From assembly GCF_003313505.1 (NCBI RefSeq), contig NZ_QMHO01000002.1, forward strand, positions 62,001-126,000: 64,000 nt of DNA, given 5' to 3'. A program made the position numbers and the translations under genes. The notes beneath the pieces were generated by a model, which saw nothing but the letters and a program-made list of their open reading frames with translations, ran no database searches and was not told where the DNA came from. Below, piece after piece: positions 44,711 through 53,334 of this stretch (its first letter is position 1; each line of letters starts with the position of its first letter). The DNA is from Pedobacter nanyangensis (GTDB lineage: Bacteria; Bacteroidota; Bacteroidia; Sphingobacteriales; Sphingobacteriaceae).

Positions 44711-45828
44711 AACGATTAGGATTTTTATTGCTGTTATTAACGGGACTGGTAAGTTGTAGAAAAGACCCCGCTCCACTGCCTGCAGAAATCAGTAGGGTAG
44801 AAGCCGATCCAGGTTCGGTATTAAAAGGAATGTATTTGGTAAACGAAGGCAATATGAGCATGAACAAAGCTTCGCTAGATTACCTCGATTTACGTAACGG
44901 CCTTTATACCCGTAACCTTTATAACCAAGTGAACCCACAAATTACCAAAGGTTTGGGCGATGTAGCCAACGATATTGGCCTGTATGGTAACAAACTTTAT
45001 GTAGTGGTTAACCTATCCAACAAAGTAGAAGTATTGGAGGTGAAAACGGGCAAACGTTTGGGGCAGGTTGATCTCATTAATGGCAGGTACGTTACGTTTG
45101 CTAACGGAAAAGCCTATGTAAGTGCTTATGTAGGTAAAGTGTACGATCCTAACTCGCCAAATGGTGTAGTGGCCGAAATTGATACCACGGCGCTTAGCAT
45201 TACCCGCATGGTAACCGTAGGTAGGCAGCCCGAAGAACTGGCGGTAGTGAACAATAAGTTATATGTGGCCAATTCGGGAGGCTACAGTCCTAATAATTAC
45301 GAGCGTACCGTGTCGGTGGTTGACTTGAATACCTTTACAGAAACCAAACGCATTGACGTGGCCATTAACCTACATCGTTTAAAGGCCGATAAATATGGCG
45401 ATTTGTATGTGACTTCAAGAGGCGATTACTACAATGTCCCTTCTAAACTGTTGGTGGTAGATACCCAAACGGAAAAAGTAAAAAGAACTTTTGACCTGGC
45501 TGCGAGCAATCTAGCTATTGATGATGACGTGGCTTATGTGATTGCTACCGAATGGAACCAAAGCCAACAAAAGAATACGATTAGCTATAACACCATTGAT
45601 GTAAAGAATGAACTGCTTTTAAGTAGACCTTTTGTAAGCGATGGTACACAAAATAGCATATTACTGCCTTATGGTATTAATGTGAACCCTTATACCAAAG
45701 AGATTTACCTTACCGACGCCAAGGACTACGTTAGCCCAGGCAAGTTGCATTGCTACACCCCTGATGGTAAATTAAAATGGTCGGTTACTACGGGAGATAT
45801 ACCCGCACACATGGTTTTTGTTAAATAA
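44707..45828 (+). CDS. Surface lipoprotein, YncE/BtuG-like beta-propeller (DUF5074)
   Basis: 373 residues. Lipobox GLVSC near residue 17. Repeating propeller strands (KLYVVVNLSNKVEVLEVKTG, KAYVSAYVGKVYDPNSPNG, KLYVANSGGYSPNNYERTVSVVDL) as in YncE/DUF5074. Overlaps btuB by 4 bases. In Bacteroides the BtuG propeller lipoprotein caps BtuB and binds B12 very tightly; position and fold suggest the same job here. Direct B12 affinity is inferred. Confidence 0.85.
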   Translation: MKRLGFLLLLLTGLVSCRKDPAPLPAEISRVEADPGSVLKGMYLVNEGNMSMNKASLDYLDLRNGLYTRNLYNQVNPQITKGLGDVANDIGLYGNKLYVVVNLSNKVEVLEVKTGKRLGQVDLINGRYVTFANGKAYVSAYVGKVYDPNSPNGVVAEIDTTALSITRMVTVGRQPEELAVVNNKLYVANSGGYSPNNYERTVSVVDLNTFTETKRIDVAINLHRLKADKYGDLYVTSRGDYYNVPSKLLVVDTQTEKVKRTFDLAASNLAIDDDVAYVIATEWNQSQQKNTISYNTIDVKNELLLSRPFVSDGTQNSILLPYGINVNPYTKEIYLTDAKDYVSPGKLHCYTPDGKLKWSVTTGDIPAHMVFVK

Positions 45829-45832
45829 TAAA

Positions 45833-46984
45833 ATGAAACATAAAAAAATGAACACGATAAACAAATTAAAAAGAACAGCCCTTGGCATTTCGGTATTAGC
45901 CGCTTTGCTTACCGGTTGTAAAAAAGACAACGAACGTGAAATTTTGCTTACGCAAGAAATTACGGGTACCAAAGGAATTTATATCCTTAATGAAGGAACT
46001 TATAGTGCAACTGGCGCCAATAGTTCTATTAGTTATTATGACGTTGCTAAGAAAACAGTTGTAAAAGATTACTACAATCAGGTAAATGGTAAAGCTCTTG
46101 GCAAAAATGCTAACGATTTAAAACAGTATGGAAGCAAATTATATTGTGTAGTAACAGGTCCAGACGATAAAGCCGAGTCATTTGTAGATGTGATGGACGT
46201 TAATACGGGTAAAACGATTAAGCGTATTGCTTTTAATGGTACTACTACTGGATATTATCCTCGTTTTATTACTTTTTATAAAAACAAAGCTTACGTAAGC
46301 AGATATGATGGTAAAATTAGCCGTATTGATACCACAAGTTTAAATATAGATGCCGAACTACAGTTAAAAAATGGTGCTGACAATGCAGAAGCATTGGAAG
46401 GTGTTGCTGTTGCTAATGGAAAATTGTACGTGGCTGGTTCTAATAATTTTCAGTACCCGAAATCCTTAAATGATAAAGTCGTTGTGATAGATCTTAACAC
46501 CTTTGCTAAGGTTAAAGAAATCACAGTGCATTACAATCCTTCTAAAATAGTGGCTACTGAGAAAGGAGACCTGTATGTGACCTCGTTGGGCATATATCAA
46601 GTTTTGAATCCAGCGATGCAAAAAATTAGTAGTGCTACTGATGCCGTTACGCAAACTGAAGATTATAATTTGGAAACTATTGCTATTCAAAAAGATCAAG
46701 CTTGGGTAGCAAAGGACATCTACGGTACACCAAGTATCAAATTATTAAATCTTACCACTGGTAAATTAGGAGCAGATTTAATTACTGATGGAAGCAGTGT
46801 AGACACACCTTATGGTTTAACCATCAATCCATTTGACAATAGTGTAGTAGTTGCTAAAAGTGACGTGAGTAAAGCCGCGGTGTATGGCAAAGAGGGTAAA
46901 AAACTTTACGAGTTTGAAACAAATTCATTCCCGAAAAATGCTGCCTTTGCCTATACCTACAAATACGTTTATAAATCATTGTAA
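45833..46984 (+). CDS. Second YncE/BtuG-like surface lipoprotein (DUF5074)
   Basis: 383 residues from the ATG at 45833; ATG 45848 is an alternative and the TTG at 45818 would overlap the prior gene. Lipobox LLTGC. A paralogue of the preceding protein: GIYILNEGTYSATGANSSISYYD aligns with GMYLVNEGNMSMNKASLDYLD, then shared YNQVN and PYGLTINP versus PYGINVNP. Starts 5 bases after the prior stop. Codon use is more AT-rich than in btuB. A perfect palindrome follows. Likely a second B12-binding surface protein. Confidence 0.82.
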   Translation: MKHKKMNTINKLKRTALGISVLAALLTGCKKDNEREILLTQEITGTKGIYILNEGTYSATGANSSISYYDVAKKTVVKDYYNQVNGKALGKNANDLKQYGSKLYCVVTGPDDKAESFVDVMDVNTGKTIKRIAFNGTTTGYYPRFITFYKNKAYVSRYDGKISRIDTTSLNIDAELQLKNGADNAEALEGVAVANGKLYVAGSNNFQYPKSLNDKVVVIDLNTFAKVKEITVHYNPSKIVATEKGDLYVTSLGIYQVLNPAMQKISSATDAVTQTEDYNLETIAIQKDQAWVAKDIYGTPSIKLLNLTTGKLGADLITDGSSVDTPYGLTINPFDNSVVVAKSDVSKAAVYGKEGKKLYEFETNSFPKNAAFAYTYKYVYKSL

Positions 46985-46994
46985 ATCCATCAAT

Positions 46995-47027
46995 AGACTT
47001 ACGAAGTTTTTAAAACTTCGTAAGTCT
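46995..47027. repeat. Perfect 16-bp-arm palindrome inside the B12 operon
   Basis: AGACTTACGAAGTTTT (46995-47010), one T, then AAAACTTCGTAAGTCT (47012-47027). Not followed by a T run. It could stall or end transcription, protect the upstream mRNA, or be a dispersed palindromic element. Confidence 0.75.
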
Positions 47028-47089
47028 TGATAATGAGCACTACCTCAAAAAACAGCTAAATCAAATTGCTTTTAACAAATCAAACCCAA

Positions 47090-48223
47090 ATGAAACGAAT
47101 ACTTTTACTTTCCTTATTAGCCGTAACCTTATTTTTCTCTTGTAAAAAAGACAAAGACGAAGCTTTCCCAACATTAAGTATGCAGGTTACAGAAAAGACC
47201 TTAACCGTACAGGTAAATACCCAAAAAAGCTTTTCGGTAGTGATCCCTAGCGGTAAAACCATTACTAGCGAATGGAAGCTGGATAATATTGTAGTAGGTA
47301 CAGAAGCTACTTATATATTTAAACCAACTTCGGCAGGTGATTATACTTTAACCTATATCGGTAGCAACGCACAAGGAAGTTTTACCTTCACTTATCAAAT
47401 TAATGTACCAGTGCCCGTAGTTGATCCTGGAGCCAACAGCAGCATGTACATCAGCCGCGTGTTTGAATATTTGCCAGCCCCAGGACAGCATATTAACATG
47501 CCTACTTTAGGTTCTTTGGAGCAAGCGCAAAAATTAATAGGAAGTACTGATAACCTACTTTCACTAGGTGGTTTTGGAGGTTATGTCATTTTTGGTTTCG
47601 ACCACTCGGTGAAAAATAACGAGGGTTACGATTTGGGAGTTTATGGTAATCCAACAGGACCGAACAACGCTTCTGCGGAACATGGCATTGTAATGGTAAG
47701 CCAGGATAAAAACGGTAATGGATTGCCTGATGATGAATGGTATGAATTAGCTGGTAGTGAATATGCTAAAATAACAACCATTAAAAATTACGAGATTACC
47801 TATACCAATCCTAAAGCTTTTACTGATGTAGAATGGGTGGATAATCAAGGGAATAGAGGTTCAGTTAAAAATATAAATAAAAATAAAAACCACTATCCAT
47901 TATTTGCTGCCAATCAAGAAAAAATCACCTTTAAAGGTACCTTATTACCTTCTACCAGTTTAAGCACTTCGGGCTTGATTATCAATAAGCCATTTGAGTG
48001 GGGTTATACAGATAGTTACTCGGTAGGAGATGATTATCAAAATAAAGGCTACAACAGCTTTGATATCTCTTGGGCAGTAGATAAAAACGGAAATAAGGTT
48101 GAGCTTAAAACCATCGACTTTGTAAAGGTTTATACTGCACAGAATATCAATGCAGGTATTTTGGGAGAAATCTCAACAGACATTAAAGGCGCCGTGGATT
48201 TACACATCAAAGCTTTGAAATAA
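47090..48223 (+). CDS. Surface lipoprotein with PKD-like N-terminus, B12 operon
   Basis: 377 residues from the ATG at 47090; a TTG eight codons upstream is rejected. Lipobox LFFSC. Residues ~30-110 form a PKD/Ig-like domain (SEWKLDNIVVGTEATYIFKP). The larger C-terminal part has GGYVIFGFDHSVKNNEGYDL, NGNGLPDDEWYELAGSEY and NAGILGEISTDIKG; similar PKD-like cell-surface proteins often occur in B12-riboswitch operons of Bacteroidota. The DKNGNGLPDDEW loop resembles a calcium-binding loop. Role likely accessory B12 capture (inference). Confidence 0.8.
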   Translation: MKRILLLSLLAVTLFFSCKKDKDEAFPTLSMQVTEKTLTVQVNTQKSFSVVIPSGKTITSEWKLDNIVVGTEATYIFKPTSAGDYTLTYIGSNAQGSFTFTYQINVPVPVVDPGANSSMYISRVFEYLPAPGQHINMPTLGSLEQAQKLIGSTDNLLSLGGFGGYVIFGFDHSVKNNEGYDLGVYGNPTGPNNASAEHGIVMVSQDKNGNGLPDDEWYELAGSEYAKITTIKNYEITYTNPKAFTDVEWVDNQGNRGSVKNINKNKNHYPLFAANQEKITFKGTLLPSTSLSTSGLIINKPFEWGYTDSYSVGDDYQNKGYNSFDISWAVDKNGNKVELKTIDFVKVYTAQNINAGILGEISTDIKGAVDLHIKALK

Positions 48224-48229
48224 ACATTA

Positions 48230-49549
48230 ATGAAACAACACACACAAATGAAAACAAGTGCCAGTTATTTTTTAATGCTGGCACTTTTATTAGCCACTGT
48301 ATTTGGCTGTAAAAAAGAGAAAATCAATCCGGTTTCCTTTGCCGATGACATCAACACTTCGGTAAGGGCCAAAGCACAAGAGCCTTTGGAGCTAAAACCA
48401 CAGATGACAGGTACCGCTACTGCTTACGAGTGGTTAGAAGACGGAAAAGTAGTAGGTACCCAAAGCAGTTACATCTTTACCAAACAAGATAGAGGTGACT
48501 ACGAGCTAACTTTTAAGGCAACCAATAAAGCCGGAACAACTACCTTAACCTATAAAATTAAAGTGGTAGGTAAATACGCAGATGGTATTTTATTGGTGAG
48601 CAATACCAATGCCAATGGCAATGCCGCTGATATTTCTTATTTAGATGAAAAGGAAAAACTAACCCCCAATGTGTTTTCCCTTGAAAATAATGGAACAAAG
48701 CTGCCATTAAATACCATGAGCGCTTTTCGTTATAGCAATCAGCTGTATATAACCTCATCTGGCACTCCCAATGTTCAGGTAGTTGATGATGAAACTTTGA
48801 AACTAGCGAATATAGAGATCAGTAATAGCAGCGTAAGGTCAATAACTTATTTTGCTACCACCGATGGAAAAACGGGGTATGTCGTTGGAGGTACCGGCTC
48901 AAGACGAGGGCTGTATGCCGTAGATCTTACGGCTAAAACCATTGCAGGTACTTTGTTGACCGGAACAGCTTCTGCCGCTTTGATTCCGATAAAGACCTAC
49001 AACAATGCCTATCTCACGCCAGTGCTTAAAAAACTGGTGAGCGTTAAAGATGGTGTATTGCAAACCTTGTTTACCTATCCCGAAAATATTGCTGGTATAG
49101 TGAAAACGTCCAATAAGCAAGTATGGATGGGTATTTCTAAAGGAAGTAGCGCTAATGCCAAAATGGTAAGGCTCAACGAAAATTTGGAAGTGCAGGAAAC
49201 CATTGATCTACCTTCTGAACTCCTTTTGAACCAAAATGGGGAGATGATCAGCGCCGATGGAATTAACGAATTTATTTACTGGCAGGAAACCGAAACGGGC
49301 GAAATCTATCGCTTTAACGCTACCACCAAAAAAACAGAGCTATTTGCCTATCCTTCCAAAAATGATGGGGCTGGTTTTTTAACCGCTTGGAAAGTACACC
49401 CTCGTACGGGAGAGTTGTATGTGATTGATGCAAAAAGTACATCAGATAGTTTACCCAGCGATTTGTTGATTTATAGCCTTGACAAGAAACTGAGAAAGAA
49501 AATTGCCAATGTAGGCTATCAAGTAAAGGATGTTGTTTTCCCCAAGTAG
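48230..49549 (+). CDS. PKD-like plus YncE-like (DUF5074-type) surface lipoprotein
   Basis: 439 residues; start 48230, with an internal ATG at 48248 (MKTSASYFLMLALLLATVFG) that would give a more normal signal peptide. Lipobox VFGC. N-terminal PKD/Ig-like domain (AYEWLEDGKVVGTQSSYIF, like the preceding protein), then a propeller (LYITSSGTPNVQVVDDETL, EIYRFNATTKKTELFAYPS). It joins elements of both earlier types of lipoprotein. 6 bases after the previous stop. Likely surface exposed and B12 linked by its operon. Confidence 0.8.
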   Translation: MKQHTQMKTSASYFLMLALLLATVFGCKKEKINPVSFADDINTSVRAKAQEPLELKPQMTGTATAYEWLEDGKVVGTQSSYIFTKQDRGDYELTFKATNKAGTTTLTYKIKVVGKYADGILLVSNTNANGNAADISYLDEKEKLTPNVFSLENNGTKLPLNTMSAFRYSNQLYITSSGTPNVQVVDDETLKLANIEISNSSVRSITYFATTDGKTGYVVGGTGSRRGLYAVDLTAKTIAGTLLTGTASAALIPIKTYNNAYLTPVLKKLVSVKDGVLQTLFTYPENIAGIVKTSNKQVWMGISKGSSANAKMVRLNENLEVQETIDLPSELLLNQNGEMISADGINEFIYWQETETGEIYRFNATTKKTELFAYPSKNDGAGFLTAWKVHPRTGELYVIDAKSTSDSLPSDLLIYSLDKKLRKKIANVGYQVKDVVFPK

Positions 49550-49558
49550 TATTTTTAT

Positions 49559-49566
49559 TACCTTTG
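49559..49566 (+). promoter_or_regulatory. Candidate internal -7 box before DUF6580
   Basis: TACCTTTG lies in the 35-base gap before the DUF6580 gene, with only a T-rich -33 region. It may give extra, riboswitch-independent expression. Confidence 0.35.
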
Positions 49567-49584
49567 TGTTAAATCATTAGATCA

Positions 49585-50163
49585 ATGGAAAGAAAATCAA
49601 ATACCCGTTTAGTTGTTTTATTGTTGTTTATTGCATTTGTGATAGGCTTAAGGATGATTGCCCCGCTTTCGCCGGATTTTAAATTGTTTGCCAATTTTTC
49701 TGGTTTGGGTGCTGTAGCCATTTTTAGCGGGAGCTATTTTAAAAATAAGTTTTCGGGCTATGTTTTACCTATGCTGGTGTTATTGCTTAGCGATTTAGGC
49801 TTAGCTTTAATGATGGGCGAGAGCTATGTGTTTTATCCAGGTTGGTACTACACCTACATTGCCTTTGCCTTAATGGTATTGACGGCGCAAATTTTAGTGA
49901 AAAAAGTAAGCGTAGCAAATGTATTTATAGCCACTTTGGTAGGGGTAATCATTCACTGGATTGTTTCAGATTTTGGCATGTGGCTAGGCTTTGATACCTA
50001 TCCTAAAACCTTAGCAGGCTTTGGCGAGTGTTTGGTTGCCGCAATTCCCTTTGAGCTAAAATTCCTTTACGGCACCTTGGTTTACTCGGCCATCATGTTT
50101 GTTGGTTTCGAGGCATTGAAAGCCAAATTCCCGTCTCTAAAACAACATTCGGCTATTGCCTAA
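49585..50163 (+). CDS. DUF6580 membrane protein, possible B12 transporter component
   Basis: 192 residues with five to six hydrophobic helices, short loops and no signal peptide. It matches DUF6580 by layout (LSPDFKLFANFSGLGAVAIFSG near the start; HWIVSDFGMWLGFDTYPK later). Size, helix count and the NFSGLGAVAIF segment resemble the substrate-binding (S) subunits of ECF vitamin transporters. At the end of a riboswitch-led operon with no btuCDF genes in view, it is a candidate inner-membrane B12 uptake part. No ECF ATPase or T subunit is here. A terminator follows. Confidence 0.75.
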   Translation: MERKSNTRLVVLLLFIAFVIGLRMIAPLSPDFKLFANFSGLGAVAIFSGSYFKNKFSGYVLPMLVLLLSDLGLALMMGESYVFYPGWYYTYIAFALMVLTAQILVKKVSVANVFIATLVGVIIHWIVSDFGMWLGFDTYPKTLAGFGECLVAAIPFELKFLYGTLVYSAIMFVGFEALKAKFPSLKQHSAIA

Positions 50164-50182
50164 TAATACATTAAAATATTTA

Positions 50183-50217
50183 GAGCCCTCTTGCAAAACA
50201 TGTAAGGGGGCTTTTTT
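50183..50217 (+). terminator. Terminator of the B12 operon
   Basis: AGCCCTCTTGC pairs with GTAAGGGGGCT (with G-T pairs), loop AAAACAT, then six T. Confidence 0.85.
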
Positions 50218-50367
50218 GCTGGTTCATGGGTTAGTTTGTCCATGAGTAAACCTGCACTTCGGTAGCCAAGCATCTTTTGGAGTTTTTCTCAGCAAACTTT
50301 GCTGCTGCATAGGATATACTACTTCTCATTCATTTATTCCTACAACTTTTTGCTAGCTTTACCTTTA

Positions 50368-51063
50368 ATGAAAAGGAAACTGGTTGTGTTAACAGGTGCA
50401 GGCATTAGCGCCGAAAGCGGTTTGAAAACTTTCCGTGATGCCGATGGTTTATGGGAGGGCTATAATGTTATGGAGGTTGCCACGCCCGAGGCCTGGGCAC
50501 GTGATCCCGTGTTGGTACAACGCTTTTATAATGAACGCAGAAAGCAGGTGAACGCCGCCCAGCCAAATGCTGCCCATAAAGCCATAGCCAATTTAGAGCA
50601 GTATTTTGATGTCGAAATTGTTACCCAAAACATTGATGATTTGCACGAGCGGGCAGGCTCAACCAAGGTAACCCATTTACACGGCCTGATCACCTATGCG
50701 CAATCGTCTAAACGGGCTAATTTGATTTATCTGCTGCAAACCGACGAAATTAAAATGGGAGAGCTGTGTGAGCTAGGCTCGCAATTAAGGCCACATGTGG
50801 TTTGGTTTGGCGAGGCTGTGCCCATGATTGAAAAAGCCGCTAAACGATGTGCACAGGCTGATATTTTTGTGCTCATCGGGACTTCTCTTGCGGTATATCC
50901 AGCTGCAGGATTGATAGATTACGTGCCACATGAAGTTCCAAAGTATATCATTGATCCTAAAATTCCTCCTGTATCGGGACTAAACAATATAATTAAGATA
51001 GCCAAAAGCGCCACAGAAGGTGTAGAAGAACTTACAACACTTTTAAAGGAGAGTTTACTTTAA
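50368..51063 (+). CDS. cobB: Sir2-family NAD-dependent protein deacylase
   Basis: 231 residues from the ATG at 50368; the longer frame from 50299 adds 23 residues of unlikely sequence. Motifs: GAGISAESG (10-18), TFRDADGLWEGY, Y54 and R57 of FYNERRKQ (the pair that favours succinyl/acyl substrates in class III sirtuins), TQNIDDLHERAG (86-97) and HLHG with His105. The zinc module is degenerate: where two CxxC pairs are expected there is LITYAQSSK and a single Cys in GELCELGSQLRPHVVWFGE. Removes acyl groups from lysines using NAD. Follows the B12 operon terminator, so is separate from it. Confidence 0.92.
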   Translation: MKRKLVVLTGAGISAESGLKTFRDADGLWEGYNVMEVATPEAWARDPVLVQRFYNERRKQVNAAQPNAAHKAIANLEQYFDVEIVTQNIDDLHERAGSTKVTHLHGLITYAQSSKRANLIYLLQTDEIKMGELCELGSQLRPHVVWFGEAVPMIEKAAKRCAQADIFVLIGTSLAVYPAAGLIDYVPHEVPKYIIDPKIPPVSGLNNIIKIAKSATEGVEELTTLLKESLL

Positions 51064-51084
51064 GCTTAGCGACGTTAGTATCCC

Positions 51085-51133
51085 TATGTGTCTATGTGTT
51101 TATATTTTTTAAAATTAAGCACATAGACACATA
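51085..51133. repeat. 14-bp inverted repeat after cobB
   Basis: TATGTGTCTATGTG (51085-51098) and CACATAGACACATA (51120-51133) around a 21-base AT-rich loop. A possible weak terminator or dispersed repeat. Confidence 0.65.
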
Positions 51134-51224
51134 ATAAACTTAAGGGCTTCGATCTTGTATATTATCCATAAAAAACCTGAGCTCTTGAAAGGCTTGAAAT
51201 GAATAAAAACAGCTTCATAGCTAG

Positions 51225-51288
51225 GAGATTGCTTCGTTCCTCGCAAAGAAGGACGTGGTATCGTCACTGCGAGGAACGAAGCAGTCTC
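51225..51288. repeat. Long inverted repeat (REP-like)
   Basis: GAGATTGCTTCGTTCCTCGC (from 51225) mirrors GCGAGGAACGAAGCAGTCTC (to 51288), arms of about 20 bp with one mismatch, spaced by about 22 bases. The sequence type is a familiar dispersed intergenic repeat of Bacteroidota. It lies between two converging genes. Confidence 0.8.
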
Positions 51289-51330
51289 TACACTGATTGT
51301 ATTATCAATCTTCCATTTTATTTTGAACCG

Positions 51331-51954
51331 TTACTTAAACAACCTGCTTAAATTTGGTTTGATCCCAAAGGTGAGAGGCATGGTCGTAAAACTCCGATCT
51401 TGTATTTTCTTAAAGCCGTTCATAAAACCTATTTCGGCAAATAGGGATAATCCTCCCAAGTTAAATTCGGTACCAGCACCAACTTCCAACATAGGCATGA
51501 AATGAGTTTTATTGCTAATTTTTACTTGTTGAGCGGCATCGTTAACCCTTACCATTGGCGTAAGGATGTAACCCCCGCCACCACCAGCAAAGCCATAGAA
51601 CGCAAATTTTCCGACGATTTTACGGTAGCCTAAACCGAGATTTAACAGGTACGTGGTAGCCCTGCCAGTTTGTGCGGTATAAGTAAAGCCGGGTTCAGCA
51701 ATCTTTCCCCTATAGGAAAGTGCATGCAAACTTAATTTCGGGTAAAGAAATAGCCCATTTTTGCCCACACCTATATTCAGCCCCAAGGTGGTAGATATCT
51801 TCGGGCCAAAAACATCCGAAGCCAGACCAACAGGCATGGATGTGCCAATGCCGCTAACCGTAAAAAGTTTATCGCTACGATTTTGGGCTCGTAACGGCAT
51901 TGTTAAATTAGTAAGGAGAAGCGTGATCAGATATAACAAAAGAAATCTGTTCAT
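51331..51954 (-). CDS. Outer-membrane beta-barrel protein
   Basis: 207 residues; signal peptide ends PLRAQ. Alternating hydrophobic/polar strands with glycine- and aromatic-rich ends (LGYRKIVGKFAFYGFAGGGGGYI, LSLFAEIGFMNGFKK) point to an eight-stranded OmpX/PorT-like barrel; the end is PNLSRLFK. No specific family is recognised. The 37-base gap to the upstream YdeI-like gene means the three minus-strand genes 51331-53186 may be one transcript. Role unknown. Confidence 0.75.
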   Translation of the reverse strand: MNRFLLLYLITLLLTNLTMPLRAQNRSDKLFTVSGIGTSMPVGLASDVFGPKISTTLGLNIGVGKNGLFLYPKLSLHALSYRGKIAEPGFTYTAQTGRATTYLLNLGLGYRKIVGKFAFYGFAGGGGGYILTPMVRVNDAAQQVKISNKTHFMPMLEVGAGTEFNLGGLSLFAEIGFMNGFKKIQDRSFTTMPLTFGIKPNLSRLFK

Positions 51955-51991
51955 CTAAGTTTAACATCAGCATAAAGCTTTTGTTTGTTCC

Positions 51992-52654
51992 CTACTTTTC
52001 ACCGGGGTTCTTCTTTTTACTTAACAGCTTGTCTATCATTTTATGAATACGATCCGTTCTGGTTTTTTCCTGCTTTGCCGTAATTACCCATAATACGTAT
52101 TCTTTTCTATGCGAGTAAGCAAGTGTTTCATAGTAGGTTAGCGCTTCTGGTTGCTTAGCTAACGCCGCTTGTAAATCTGCTGGAAGAGCCACGGTTTTAT
52201 TGGCCACATCAATATATTTGCCGTAATCGTTGTGGGCAATTTCGGCATTGCCTACACCAGATTTCTTTTGACTTGCGGCGGTTTTAATCCTGATGCCTGT
52301 CCATATTTCATTTACAGCGGCTGAACCGCAAGGTGCTAAATTCAATTTCACCAAATCATCCCACGACTGCATAAGATTCAAATCGGCAGCTAGTGGTGTT
52401 TTAGCTTTGGGATAAAAAATCCAGGTAATCGTTTTGTCGTTAATGGATTTTTCAATGGCATTTAAAGCGGCAAACATATCGGCCTTGGTAATGGCAAATA
52501 TCAAATAACCATCTTGTTTTGAGCTGATCCCGTAATTAAGAGAAATGCTGGGAGGGATATCCCCCAAAATAGCAGCTGCATTTTCTGGGGCATTAATTAC
52601 GCTTACCTTAAAGCCGGGTTTGATCTGTAGTTTCTTAAGAAGTTGATTTTCCAT
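51992..52654 (-). CDS. YdeI/OmpD-associated family protein
   Basis: 220 residues, soluble. The N-terminal ~120 residues are a DUF3052-like part (LQIKPGFKVSVINAPENAAAIL, ITWIFYPKAKT). The C-terminal part (ALPADLQAALAKQPEALTYYETLAYSHRKEYVLWVITAKQEKTRTDRIHKMI) matches the bacteriocin-protection/YdeI helical domain. One base separates its start from the stop of the TrmH-type gene, so both are probably co-transcribed. Precise function is unknown. Confidence 0.82.
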   Translation of the reverse strand: MENQLLKKLQIKPGFKVSVINAPENAAAILGDIPPSISLNYGISSKQDGYLIFAITKADMFAALNAIEKSINDKTITWIFYPKAKTPLAADLNLMQSWDDLVKLNLAPCGSAAVNEIWTGIRIKTAASQKKSGVGNAEIAHNDYGKYIDVANKTVALPADLQAALAKQPEALTYYETLAYSHRKEYVLWVITAKQEKTRTDRIHKMIDKLLSKKKNPGEK

Positions 52655-52655
52655 C

Positions 52656-53186
52656 CTATAGTTTCATTTTTGCAAAAAAGTCCCACAACACAATTCCAGC
52701 AGAAATCACAATATTAAAAGAGTGTTTGGTGCCAAATTGCGGTATTTCGATGCACTTGTCTATCTGTTGCATGGCTTCATCGCTTACGCCGTTTACCTCG
52801 TTGCCAAAAATAAGCACGTATTTTTCGGCTAAAGTGGGTTTGTTGGTATGCAGCATTACACTGTTTTGGGCTTGCTCTATGGCAATGATTTGATAGCCCA
52901 ATTGGCGATATTTCGCTATGGCCGTTAATGTGTCGTCAATGTGTTCCCAATCTACCGACTGTGTAGCTCCCAAAGCCGTTTTTTCTATTTCACGGTGGGG
53001 CGGCTGCGCAGTAATGCCGCAAAGCACCACTTTTTCTACCGCAAAACCATCGGCGGTTCTAAAAACAGAACCTACGTTGTGCATACTGCGTACATTATCA
53101 AGCATAATCACCACTGGAAGTTTTTCCTGTGCTTTAAATTCTTCAATATCAACCCTGTTCAGCTCGTCTAATTTTAATTTTTTCAT
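52656..53186 (-). CDS. TrmH/SpoU-family RNA 2'-O-methyltransferase
   Basis: 176 residues, SPOUT fold. Motif 1 LDNVRSMHNVGSVFRTADGF, motif 2 YVLIFGNEVNGVSDEAM and motif 3 IEIPQFGTKHSFNIVISAGIVLW, with the conserved Asn and Arg of motif 1 and Glu of motif 2. Methylates ribose of tRNA or rRNA with SAM; the position cannot be told. It lacks the RNA-binding N-terminal domain of RlmB. First gene of a probable three-gene minus-strand unit. Confidence 0.9.
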   Translation of the reverse strand: MKKLKLDELNRVDIEEFKAQEKLPVVIMLDNVRSMHNVGSVFRTADGFAVEKVVLCGITAQPPHREIEKTALGATQSVDWEHIDDTLTAIAKYRQLGYQIIAIEQAQNSVMLHTNKPTLAEKYVLIFGNEVNGVSDEAMQQIDKCIEIPQFGTKHSFNIVISAGIVLWDFFAKMKL

Positions 53187-53334
53187 ATTTATTGGTCTCT
53201 TTCGCTGCTTACCTCTTCTTTAGGCTCCACATATCATTCTCTTTTTTGTCGAAATAATGATCTTTCATTTAAACGGAAATGTGCATATTTAGCTATTATT
53301 GCATGCTTAAAAAAGAGCGTCTAAGATAGGAATA

